A stretch of 64,000 bases of DNA from NCBI RefSeq assembly GCF_017571495.1, contig NZ_JAGETZ010000003.1, positions 186,001 to 250,000 of the forward strand. Direction: 5' to 3'. Each line of letters begins with the position of its first letter. Positions within the stretch are counted from its first letter, which is position 1. Under the pieces are notes generated by a model, which saw only the letters and a list, made by a program, of their open reading frames with translations, was not told the DNA's origin and searched no databases. Both the position numbers and the translations under genes were made by a program. Below are positions 51,501 to 59,450 of the stretch, in pieces. This stretch comes from Hymenobacter negativus (GTDB lineage: Bacteria > Bacteroidota > Bacteroidia > Cytophagales > Hymenobacteraceae).

Positions 51501-51903
51501 GCAGGCCCCAGGAATGGCCCGATGAGTCGGTGCGTTCCCGAAATTCAACATCGTTGATGACCAGTCGCTTTACCTCCACCCGGCCGCGCAGCAGGCTCAG
51601 GAGTTCTACGCGCAGGTCGGCCCGCCCCACACGGAGCACGGGTACCGACTTGTGAAACGAAGTATCGGTCAGCGCTAGGTGCTGCACCGAGGCCGTGAGG
51701 TGCGGAAAGTCGCGCCAGGGCGACAGCTCCACCCGAAAGGGCGCCAGCACCAGCTCCGAATTGTGCGTGAGGGCGCGGCGCAGCTTCTGCGCCACAATGC
51801 GCCGGCCGTAGGCACTCCCCAGCATCCACACGGCTACGGATACCCCCAGCAAGCCCAGCAGCACCACCGATGCTAATACTCGTTGCCAGGTAAAGAACTT
51901 CAT
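48571..51903 (-). CDS. Large AsmA-like membrane-anchored protein
   Basis: This 1110-residue protein (ATG at 51903, MKFFTWQRVLASVVLLGLLG) has one N-terminal transmembrane helix and then long beta-rich repeats. The opening segment with PHLTASVQHLALTD and VEVKRLVINDVEFRE is typical of AsmA/TamB/YhdP-type proteins. The C-terminal part, with TNLFIGLKPFQALFGNNEKR, resembles the AsmA-like C-terminal domain. Such proteins span the periplasm as hydrophobic grooves that carry phospholipids to the outer membrane. The N-terminus and size fit that architecture. The extended frame to 52014 is not needed. Confidence 0.8.
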   Translation of the reverse strand: MKFFTWQRVLASVVLLGLLGVSVAVWMLGSAYGRRIVAQKLRRALTHNSELVLAPFRVELSPWRDFPHLTASVQHLALTDTSFHKSVPVLRVGRADLRVELLSLLRGRVEVKRLVINDVEFRERTDSSGHSWGLRGKRRKGTSEAPAMNMVLEELIVNNFRISTRNAYSRSAFGASARQARLTARLRKGVLRVAGTIDGELNYLRTKAGTLFEREPVQAWVNYTYRFEKREGHLWNTRATLNGDTIAVRGTHRVDPSQPVGTIMNLKFVGNQPLTDVLRAALPPRLEPYLAGAVSTSKAHIHYTISGLSGPKVSPRNVLTFGLRNANLQWPDSARRISHWDLQGSYDNGPLHRPKSTVLTLQHCRINSPAGQLDVVLTLRNFTRPFVDGQFRGRTTLPELAAMVSPGRWRARNGLADLNVHVRGLLPPRPGQPGYGQVQKNLSMRGTVTLRDASFLLPVRGADLADLNVNVGLNDSLWQLSNASGILNGMRFRASATTTYLLDYLTDLHPTASISGQFAVDELRVAQLRNLMRPVPRTASEGFALNNKRPQRTRVPRNKAQLAATLGSNLIPPGLLLNVDLRCQRLLLATDTLSDLAVTVHHDGQQVQLLNLAGRVWGGDVRGSMAWPTDSANRVAPVQYELGVHFRTLDYEQLKARLSRPAQLAMQPNAPRGRARRARGQGVAVPALRDLLLAANGRLDLQIDRIILPEDESMAEVQLRLVKTTSLLRMPYLRFRTPEGGYGDASGTAQIESLRLTAADADLTLRYKTLDVQRLLGLIASLTTPSDSVLTARTEARAKRRATRRAERVMAAPDHNPSLFSNGTLSAVLRVEANDVHYGAIRGSQFRLVSHLLDGQARIDNCTVDALQGHLSLSGRMLSTANKAHHPTRVQLQMLDVQLPALFAATSAMGLNLLGPDNVRGSLRGVMDVRTDLDATFLPRLPQTVGYLKTDFRDLELLNVEVLMEALKFMKADRTGHLFFEPFSSEFVLNRNQLLIPKLRLNSNLSNLEVSGTYGLGPVGATNLFIGLKPFQALFGNNEKRIERIQNGEQMSNSKGKLTYLNLHRAGPGEKYKVKLFQKEEQRQAEAGLRQQLHSLFLTQRLDTTVRVQP

Positions 51904-52072
51904 AATTGCCGGGTGCGCACTGTGCCAGGGAGCCAAAGTAGCCCAGCATACGGGAAAAATCCGCCTATGTATGCCAGTGAGGCGGGAACCGAAGGTTTTC
52001 AGCCCTGCGCTCATGAGCCCGCTCCGCCTGTCAGGCAGCCTGATAGCCAGGGCGGGCTAATAATACTTGCGC

Positions 52073-52783
52073 TTATGCTTCCTCCACAGCAGGTGTGTCG
52101 GCGTGCGTGGGGGCCTCGTAGGTGTCAGCGTACTTAAAATCCTCCAGCCAGTAGGCCGAGCTGACCACATCGAAGGTGATGGAATCGGCGGTTTTATCCT
52201 TGGTGGTCAATTGCCAGAGCATTGATTTCGCTTCTTCAAAAGAGTTGCCTTCCAGCTGCGAAGAGAACAGCCGGTTGATGAGGGCATTGTCCGGCAGGCC
52301 GGGGGCCAGCAGGCGCACCAGCGCCGCAGCCGGCTCAACATCAAATACGGCCAAATCAACAGGGTTTGCGGGCGTGCATTTCACTTGAAACTCCACGGCT
52401 TTAGTGGCTGGAAAGGTGCCGTTGTAGGCATCGTGCAGCAATTGCGTAGCTTGGTAGAAGCCCTTGTGCAGCGGCAGCTCGGGGTTTTCCTCCCAGAGCT
52501 TCTCCGTCAGCATCTGGTGGGCCAGGTTGGCAATCTGGCCGGCGTTCAGCTCTTCGGGAAACAGATAGCCAAGGACGATTTCGGCGGCCTCGCGCGGCTC
52601 CAGGTCGGTGAACGACATGAGGCACATCTCCTTTAGCTCAGTTTCCTTTAGCTCCTCCGGGTTTTCATATTCCATCTTAGTGAGCAGCGCTTTGTAGTCC
52701 TGGTTTTGCCAGGTGTTCGGTAGCTCGGTTAGCGTAGAGAAGGTCAGGCGTTCAACAGTGAACGTGGGTTGGATGGTTGACAT
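52073..52783 (-). CDS. Hypothetical protein, acidic and helical
   Basis: This 236-residue protein (ATG at 52783, MSTIQPTFTVERLTFSTLTE) has no signal peptide or recognised domain. The first half is helical and acidic (ELKETELKEMCLMSFTDLEP), the second half more mixed (SSAYWLEDFKYADTYE). The upstream frame to 52846 adds a proline-rich stretch that looks untranslated. It may be a cytoplasmic protein specific to Bacteroidota. Codon use resembles the neighbours. Function unknown. Confidence 0.65.
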   Translation of the reverse strand: MSTIQPTFTVERLTFSTLTELPNTWQNQDYKALLTKMEYENPEELKETELKEMCLMSFTDLEPREAAEIVLGYLFPEELNAGQIANLAHQMLTEKLWEENPELPLHKGFYQATQLLHDAYNGTFPATKAVEFQVKCTPANPVDLAVFDVEPAAALVRLLAPGLPDNALINRLFSSQLEGNSFEEAKSMLWQLTTKDKTADSITFDVVSSAYWLEDFKYADTYEAPTHADTPAVEEA

Positions 52784-53278
52784 GAAATCTGGGAATAAAG
52801 CCAATAAGGCCGTGGATACGGTTGGGTTTACGGGTAACGGCGGCAAACAACCGAAACGTCAGTGACCCACTTCCTGCAAGTGTCCAACTGGAAGCAAAGT
52901 AGATAATGCCGGAATTTTATTTGGCAAAAGCAGGAAGGAGCAGGTGAGTGTGGACTTACAAGCAAAATACTTTTGAGCCATTCCTTCCTGTTCGGCTCCT
53001 TCCACCCGCTACATGAATCTACTGCTACTGCACTGGCAAAAAGAGAGTTGGGGCTTGCTTGCCGTTGGCCAGACCCGCTCATTTCCGTGTCCGCCGCAGC
53101 CGGTAGGAGCGGGGATTACTTCCCGCGTTGCTGCCCCGCCCGTTTAGGGCCCTGATTCCGCTGTATCCAAGCTGTTTTCCTGCCCCACAACAAGGGGCTG
53201 GCCGGAACGCCTTTGTCCGGTTCCTCCAACCTTTTGCGCGGCTTTTCTCATCTTTTTCCAACCCCACCCGTTTCTTTT
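52784..53278. other. Divergent intergenic region upstream of the pectate lyase gene
   Basis: About 495 bp without a convincing gene. A -7 type box, TACTTTTG, lies at 52968-52975 on the plus strand, some 300 bp before the lyase start, which could mean a long leader. No operator is clear. Confidence 0.4.
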
Positions 53279-56200
53279 ATGAGGACACAACTTCTTAGTA
53301 AATATTGTTTTATGGCAGCGCTGGGCCTGGCCGCGGCGGCCCCCGTGGCGGCTCAAACCGTGGCCTTCCCGGGCGCCGGCGGCTTTGGGCGCTTCGCCAC
53401 CGGCGCGCGTGGCGCGGCCAGCCCGAGCGTCTACATCGTCACCAACCTCAACGACAGCGGGCCGGGCTCGTTCCGCGACGCGGTGAGCCAGCCGGGGCGC
53501 TTCGTGACCTTTGCCGTGGGTGGCATCGTGACGCTGCAAAGCAACGTGCAGGTGGCCCCCAACGTGACCGTGGCCGGTCAGACGGCCCCCGGCGACGGCA
53601 TTGTGTTTTTCAACAAACGCATCACGTTCACGGGCTCCAATAACACCATTTGCCGCTACCTGCGGGTGCGGCTGGGTTCGACCAACAACAAGGGCAACGA
53701 CGCCTCCGGCCTGGCCAATGGCTCGAACATGATTCTTGACCACATGTCCTTTTCCTGGGGCATGGACGAGGTTTTCTCCATCAACTGGGACGGCAAAGGC
53801 ACCGCGCCGGATAACATCACGGTGCAGAATTCCATCATTGGGCAGGGCCTGCACCGCGACAACCACTCGGCTGGCGGCCTGATTCAGACGCCCGATGGCG
53901 GTAAGGTAAGCCTGCTGCAAAACCTCTACATCAGCAACAAGACCCGTAACCCCAAGGTGAAGGGCATCAACGAGTTTGTGAACAACGTGGTGTACGACTG
54001 GGGCAACGGCAACCGCCTAGGGGCTACCCCAAACTACGGCTGGTCGGGCGAAGCCTACATCATGGGCGGCTCGGCGGGCGTGTCGGAAGTCAACATCATC
54101 AACAACTACTTTGTGGGCGGTCCGCTCACGCCACCGGCCCAAACCACGCCCTTCGTGCGCGGCACCGGCACGTTCAACCTGTTTGGCAGCGGCAATTACT
54201 TCGATAACAACCGCAACGGCGTGCTCGACGGTGCACCCGTGCCTTATGATACCGTGGGCTACCCCGGCATTGTGGGGCCGGGCTTCCGCACCCAGCCCTT
54301 TGCCTACCCAGCCGCTAATCCGGCCATGACGGCCACGCAGGCCTACCAATACGTCATCGACAATGCCGGCGTCAACTACCCGCGCCGCGACCAGGTGGAT
54401 GGGCTGCTGATTGACGAAGTGCGCTCGAAAGGTACCCAGGGCTACTACGTATACAACGAAACCGACCTGCCTTTCTCCAACGGCGGCCTTGGCGACGTGT
54501 TCAGCGCGCCCGCGCCCCTCGATACCGACCACGACGGCATGCCCGACGCCTGGGAAGACGCCCACGGCCTCGACAAAAACAGTGCGGCCGATGCCGTAGC
54601 CGCCAGCACCACCGAACCCAGCTACCTCAACCTGGAAGTGTATGTCAACTCGCTGACGAATACTCCCGCGCCGAACTTCGTGCGGCCTCCGTCCAACGTG
54701 CAGCTGGCCGCCAGCACCGTGGAAGTGCCCGTGCCCGCCAGCCAGATAGTGCTTACCTGGGCCGATAATTCGCCCAACGAAAGCTACTTCGTGCTGGAGC
54801 GCTCGACCGATGGCACGACGTACGCCGACGTGTTTCATCCGGCCGCTAACGCCACCACTTACACCGATGCGGGCCTGCTGCCCAACACCACGTATTACTA
54901 CCGCCTGAAGGCTATTACCGGCACCGAGGCTTCGGCCTACAGCGGCGTGGCCACGGTGAAGACGCCGGCGTTGCCCTCGGCCCCGGCCGTGGCCGCCACG
55001 CCCACACCCACCGACGCCTTCCAATACGCTGAGCTGACCAATGGCACGCTGGCCCTGAAGTGGACCGGCAGCACCAATACCACCTCGTTCGCCGTGTACT
55101 TCGGCCCCGACCCGTCTGCCCTCACCAAGCTAGCCGATGTGCCCTACGCCGCCGCGCCCACCTACACAGTGAGCGGGCTGAGCGCCAACACGCCCTACTA
55201 CTGGCGCATCGACGCCACCAATGCCAAGGGCACCGTGACGGGGCCGGACTGGTCGTTCCGCACGCTGGGCAATATTATCCCACAGCTGGTGGGCCATTGG
55301 GGCTTTGATGAAACGGCCTCCGACGGCACCCAGATTATTGACCAGTCGACTTTTGCCAACAACGGCGTGCTGGGCCTCGATGACGACGACCAGAGCATTC
55401 GGGTGCCCGGCAAGGTGAACAACGCCCTCGACTTCGCTACCGCCGACCAGAACCGCTACGTGGTAAGCATCCCGCACCAGGACCAGCTTTACTTGGACCA
55501 AAGCTCGTTCTCGCTGGCGTTCTGGATGAAGGCGGGAGCTGCTCAGCTGCCGCAGGACAACCTCACCAGCGCCTACCTGCTCTGCAAGGGCTCCATTACC
55601 CGCAACGCCACAACCGGGGCCACGGGCAAGCGCTTCAACATCGAGTTCAAGAACAAGCAGCTCCGTTTTGCCATTGACGATGACAAGAACAAGGACGAGT
55701 TGCAAATTGCCGGCGCGCCCTTCTTCACCGGCCAGTGGGTGCACGTAGTGGCCCTGCGCAACGTGGCCACCAAAAAAATTCAGGTGTACATGAATGGGGT
55801 GCTGGTGAAGGAAATGACCACCAAAGCCTTGGGCATTGGCGAAGCCAGCGACCTCATCGTGGGCAACATCGGCGAACTGGAATTCCTGAGTACCGCCAAT
55901 GCTCCCGCCCCGTACCGCGGCGCCCTCGACGAGCTGCGCGTGTACAACTACGCCCTGAGCCCGGCCGAAATCACGGAGCTGATGAAAACCAAGCAAACCA
56001 TCACCTTCGCCGCGCTGCCCAGCCACTTGGTGGGCGACGCCAACGTGACCCTGGGCGCGACGTCCGATTCCGGCCTACCCATCACCTACACCAGCTCCGA
56101 CAACACCGTGGCCACCTTCAGCAACGGCACCTTGCAGCTGCTGAAAGCCGGCACCGTGACCATCACGGCCACCCAGCCCGGCAACGCAACCTACGCCGCC

Positions 56201-57448
56201 GCTACCCCGGTGAGCCAAACCCTGACCATTGCGCCGCTGCTGGTGAAGGCCCTTTACCAGAACGCCGATGCCGCAAACCCCAGCGACAACAATTTGGGCA
56301 TCAGCCTGGAACTGGTGAACGACGGCACCGCCGCCGTGCCCTACCAGGAGCTGACGGTGCGCTACTGGCTGACCCCCGAAACCTCCAGCGCTCTGGTGGG
56401 CGCAGTAAACTGGGCGCAGTTGGGTACCAATTCGGTAGGCCTGCGCTATGTGCCCATGACCACCATGCTGCAAGGTGCCTACGGCTACGTGGAATATTCC
56501 TTCCAGCCCGGCGCCGGTAACCTGACGGGCGGAAGCAATTCAGGCCCTATCGTGTCGACGCTTCACCAGCCGAGCTGGGGCAATTTTGACGAAACCAACG
56601 ACTATTCCTACGCCACCAACGCCTCGTTCTTGCCGAATGCGAACATCGGCGTGTACCGCAACGGGGTGCTCGTAGCGGGCACGGAGCCGTCCGCGCAGGT
56701 AGTCGCCACGCTGGCTTTCAAAGGCTTTAGCGAAAATCGTAGTGTTGGCGTCAGCACCAATGCCCTGCAGCTGGGCCTGCAAGTGAGCAACCTTAGCAAC
56801 GTGCCCGTGGCATATGAGGACCTGAGCGTGCGCTACTGGCTGAACCCCGAGGGCACATCGCCGCTGGCCAGCGCCGTCAACTATTCTCCAATCGGTGCCA
56901 GCAACACTACGCTGACGCCTGGCCAGCAGGGTTCCGAAACCTACCTGGAGCTGCGCTTCTCGCCCACGCTGGGCCAACTCGCGCCTTACGCCAACACCGG
57001 CGAAGCCCTGCTACAAGCCCACAAGGCCGACTGGTCCAGCTTCAACCAGGCCAATGACTATTCGTATGTGGCCGCCGGCCCGCTGGCCGAGAACAACCAC
57101 GTCACGGTCTACTACCAGGGCCAGCTCGTGTACGGCGTTGAGCCCACTACTACCGCCGCTCGTCAAACGGCCGCTGCCACCCAGCCCGCCGACAAGCTGC
57201 AGGTTGCCGTGCTGGGCAACCCCGTAACCGGTAGCCAGGCCGAGGTAGAAATCTCGGGCGTGGCCGGCCAGCCCGTGCAAGTAGTGCTCATGGACTTCCA
57301 GGGTACGCCCAAGCTCACGCAGCGCCTTGCCTCGGTGGTTGAAGGCCAGCGCCAGCTCCTGCCCGTAGCCAACCTGCGCCCCGGCGTGTACCTGCTCAAA
57401 GTAACCGCTGGTGACCAAAGCACCGTGGTGCGTCTGCTGAAGGAGTAG
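53279..57448 (+). CDS. Secreted pectate lyase (PL1-like) with two CBM3-like modules and T9SS domain
   Basis: This 1389-residue protein (ATG at 53279) has a signal peptide (MRTQLLSKYCFMAALGLAAA, cleaved near APVAAQ). A parallel beta-helix lyase domain follows (about residues 27-430), with FPGAGGFGRFATGARGA, NLNDSGPGSFRDAV and ILDHMSFSWGMDE, as in PL1 pectate lyases. Then come two FN3-like domains (about 474-565 and 569-660), a LamG/concanavalin-like domain (about 667-899), a bacterial Ig-like domain (about 907-985), two CBM3-like modules (about 990-1137 and 1144-1287, each with RYWL and NDYSY motifs), and a T9SS sorting domain to the end (VYLLKVTAGDQSTVVRLLKE). It probably degrades pectin in plant cell walls while bound to cellulose. 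Confidence 0.9.
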   Translation: MRTQLLSKYCFMAALGLAAAAPVAAQTVAFPGAGGFGRFATGARGAASPSVYIVTNLNDSGPGSFRDAVSQPGRFVTFAVGGIVTLQSNVQVAPNVTVAGQTAPGDGIVFFNKRITFTGSNNTICRYLRVRLGSTNNKGNDASGLANGSNMILDHMSFSWGMDEVFSINWDGKGTAPDNITVQNSIIGQGLHRDNHSAGGLIQTPDGGKVSLLQNLYISNKTRNPKVKGINEFVNNVVYDWGNGNRLGATPNYGWSGEAYIMGGSAGVSEVNIINNYFVGGPLTPPAQTTPFVRGTGTFNLFGSGNYFDNNRNGVLDGAPVPYDTVGYPGIVGPGFRTQPFAYPAANPAMTATQAYQYVIDNAGVNYPRRDQVDGLLIDEVRSKGTQGYYVYNETDLPFSNGGLGDVFSAPAPLDTDHDGMPDAWEDAHGLDKNSAADAVAASTTEPSYLNLEVYVNSLTNTPAPNFVRPPSNVQLAASTVEVPVPASQIVLTWADNSPNESYFVLERSTDGTTYADVFHPAANATTYTDAGLLPNTTYYYRLKAITGTEASAYSGVATVKTPALPSAPAVAATPTPTDAFQYAELTNGTLALKWTGSTNTTSFAVYFGPDPSALTKLADVPYAAAPTYTVSGLSANTPYYWRIDATNAKGTVTGPDWSFRTLGNIIPQLVGHWGFDETASDGTQIIDQSTFANNGVLGLDDDDQSIRVPGKVNNALDFATADQNRYVVSIPHQDQLYLDQSSFSLAFWMKAGAAQLPQDNLTSAYLLCKGSITRNATTGATGKRFNIEFKNKQLRFAIDDDKNKDELQIAGAPFFTGQWVHVVALRNVATKKIQVYMNGVLVKEMTTKALGIGEASDLIVGNIGELEFLSTANAPAPYRGALDELRVYNYALSPAEITELMKTKQTITFAALPSHLVGDANVTLGATSDSGLPITYTSSDNTVATFSNGTLQLLKAGTVTITATQPGNATYAAATPVSQTLTIAPLLVKALYQNADAANPSDNNLGISLELVNDGTAAVPYQELTVRYWLTPETSSALVGAVNWAQLGTNSVGLRYVPMTTMLQGAYGYVEYSFQPGAGNLTGGSNSGPIVSTLHQPSWGNFDETNDYSYATNASFLPNANIGVYRNGVLVAGTEPSAQVVATLAFKGFSENRSVGVSTNALQLGLQVSNLSNVPVAYEDLSVRYWLNPEGTSPLASAVNYSPIGASNTTLTPGQQGSETYLELRFSPTLGQLAPYANTGEALLQAHKADWSSFNQANDYSYVAAGPLAENNHVTVYYQGQLVYGVEPTTTAARQTAAATQPADKLQVAVLGNPVTGSQAEVEISGVAGQPVQVVLMDFQGTPKLTQRLASVVEGQRQLLPVANLRPGVYLLKVTAGDQSTVVRLLKE

Positions 57449-57469
57449 ATTTCGGATTTATTGGGTATG

Positions 57470-57504
57470 AAAAGGCCCCGGAGCATTGCTTCGGGGCCTT
57501 TTTT
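57470..57504 (+). terminator. Rho-independent terminator after the lyase gene
   Basis: An 11-bp perfect stem (AAAAGGCCCCG with CGGGGCCTTTT) is followed by further T. It begins 22 bp past the stop codon. Because the A-tract and T-tract mirror each other it could also serve the convergent kinase gene. Confidence 0.85.
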
Positions 57505-57554
57505 ATTTCTGGTGGGCCGCGGGTGGGCCTCCATCTGGTTCGGTAAAGGAAGCC

Positions 57555-59000
57555 TCATGCTACGGGCAGCGTAAACAAAAACCGACTGCCCATGCCCGGC
57601 TGGCTCTCCACCCAAAGTTTGCCGGCTTGCGCATCGATAAACTCCCGCGAGATGCTCAGGCCTAGCCCGGAGCTGCCCTGGCCGCCCTGGCCCGGCACGC
57701 CCGCAAACCGCTGGAATATGCGCTTGTGAAATTCGACCGGGATGCCGGGCCCGCAGTCCTCCACGCTCACGCGCACCATCTCGCCCCACTGCATGGCCCG
57801 GATGACCAGCGGCGCGCCCGGCGGTGAGTAGCGGATGGCATTAGACAGTAGGTTGATAAGCACCCAGGTGGTTTTTTCCACGTCGCCTTGGGCAGAAGGT
57901 AGGGTGTCGGGCAGCTGCACATCGAGCTGAATCTGCTTGTCCTGCAGCTGCGGCTGCACGGTTTGGGTGGCGTAGCCGATGACTTCTGCCAGCCGCACGG
58001 GCTGCACGTTGAGCTTGATGCCAGCACCCGCATCAAGCCGCGATACTTCGATGAGCTGGCCCACCATTTGGAGCAGGCGCTGGGTTTCCTCGCCGATGCC
58101 AGCAGCCAGGGTCTGGCGCTCGGTGTCGGAAGTGCGCGGGTTTTGCAGCAGCATCAGGCTGAGCTTGATGCTGGCCAGCGGCGTTTTCAGCTCGTGCGAA
58201 ATCGTGGCCAGGAAGGTCGATTTCACTTCGTCCAGCTTCTTGAAATCCGACACGTTGCGCAGGCAGAAGATGTGGCCGGCGGGCGTGCGCTTGTTGGCGT
58301 GGTCAAGCGTTTCAATGGGGCTGATGCTGAGTTGGTAGTGCGGCGCATCGCCCTTGTGGGGGAATGTGAATATGGGGTCGGGCACTGCATCGCCGGCCAG
58401 GTTGGCCTGGGCCAGGGGCACCAGCAGGTCGCGCAGCAGCTCGTTGGTGGCAGCCACAGCATCGGCCGATTTGCCCAGCAATTGCTGTTGGGGCAGGCCC
58501 AGTAGGTCGCAGGCCACCGGATTGGCCAGCACGATGGTGCGTTGCTCATCCAGCAGCAGCAGGCCTTCGTCGAGGCTTTTCACCAGGCTTTCCATGCGGT
58601 TGCGTTCCGTAAAGAGCTCGGCCAGGGTGATGCGGCGCTCGTCCTGGGCTTGGCTCAGCACGCGGTTGACGGCCGCGGCAATGGTGCCCACTTCGTCGCG
58701 CCGGCCCACCGCAACGCGGGTAGCGGGGCCGGGCCCGGTCACACGCTCCATGTCCACACTCAAGCGGCGCAGCGGGCGCACCACAATGCGCGGCAGCCGC
58801 ACCATCATGGTAATGCCCACTGCCGTGCCTGCTCCTAGAAAGGCCAGCACCGTGGTGCGTGCCATGTTGAAATCGTGCTGCTCGATGCCGTGAGCACCCT
58901 TTTCGAGGTAGTTGATGGTGAAAAACGCATAGCCACCCAGGCCCAGCAGCAGCAGCAGCAGCAGGAAAACACTCAGGCGAATTTTCAGTTTGAGGGACAT
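57555..59000 (-). CDS. HAMP/PAS sensor histidine kinase (KinB/NtrY-like)
   Basis: This 481-residue kinase (ATG at 59000, MSLKLKIRLSVFLLLLLLLG) has two transmembrane helices at about 8-28 and 48-68 with a very short loop between them, then a HAMP-like region (residues 68-120), a PAS domain (about 135-255) and HisKA with ATISHELKTPLASI (His269). The ATPase domain shows NLLSNAIRYSPPGA, EDCGPGIP and GSSGLGLSIS. The tiny periplasmic loop suggests sensing through the membrane or cytoplasm. No adjacent receiver gene is present; the sigma-54 activator at 63.2 kb is a possible partner. The upstream frame extension to 59135 is not used. Confidence 0.88.
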   Translation of the reverse strand: MSLKLKIRLSVFLLLLLLLGLGGYAFFTINYLEKGAHGIEQHDFNMARTTVLAFLGAGTAVGITMMVRLPRIVVRPLRRLSVDMERVTGPGPATRVAVGRRDEVGTIAAAVNRVLSQAQDERRITLAELFTERNRMESLVKSLDEGLLLLDEQRTIVLANPVACDLLGLPQQQLLGKSADAVAATNELLRDLLVPLAQANLAGDAVPDPIFTFPHKGDAPHYQLSISPIETLDHANKRTPAGHIFCLRNVSDFKKLDEVKSTFLATISHELKTPLASIKLSLMLLQNPRTSDTERQTLAAGIGEETQRLLQMVGQLIEVSRLDAGAGIKLNVQPVRLAEVIGYATQTVQPQLQDKQIQLDVQLPDTLPSAQGDVEKTTWVLINLLSNAIRYSPPGAPLVIRAMQWGEMVRVSVEDCGPGIPVEFHKRIFQRFAGVPGQGGQGSSGLGLSISREFIDAQAGKLWVESQPGMGSRFLFTLPVA

Positions 59001-59450
59001 AGCAGGAAAAAAGAGTCGGTTGCGGCCTTGCCTGCGGGCACTGGGGCGGCAGAGCGGGCGCTGTAGGCTAATAGCAGTTGGGAAGCTGGTTGGGCTCGCG
59101 GAAAGGGAGTGCGCCGCAGATGGTTGCGAAAGCATTCGGCTGCGCAGCTATTTCAATCAGCGAATCGGGCTGGGATGGTGTAACTGGGGCTAAAGCTATA
59201 GCATACCTTTTCGGCAGTGCTGTCTGATTAATCGGTGCTTGATTATCGGTATTACAGCTTACCGCTATCTAGTGGTAGGACAATAATGTGGAAAGTATTG
59301 ATTATATTGACCTAATGTGTGTTATGCATAAGCTGGTCAGAAAAAAATGCTGAAATTTGTCGTATTTAGTCGTGCTGATTATTTTCCAGAAGCAACAGAT
59401 TACTGCTATTCCTATTCGCCCATTAGCTGCTTCACCGGTGCCCCTTCGCT
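59001..59450. other. Divergent promoter region between two kinase genes
   Basis: These 450 bp between the divergent HAMP/PAS kinase and hybrid kinase genes hold only short frames. The right half (about 59200-59420) is AT-rich and probably contains the promoters, but I see no clear consensus pair. Confidence 0.4.
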
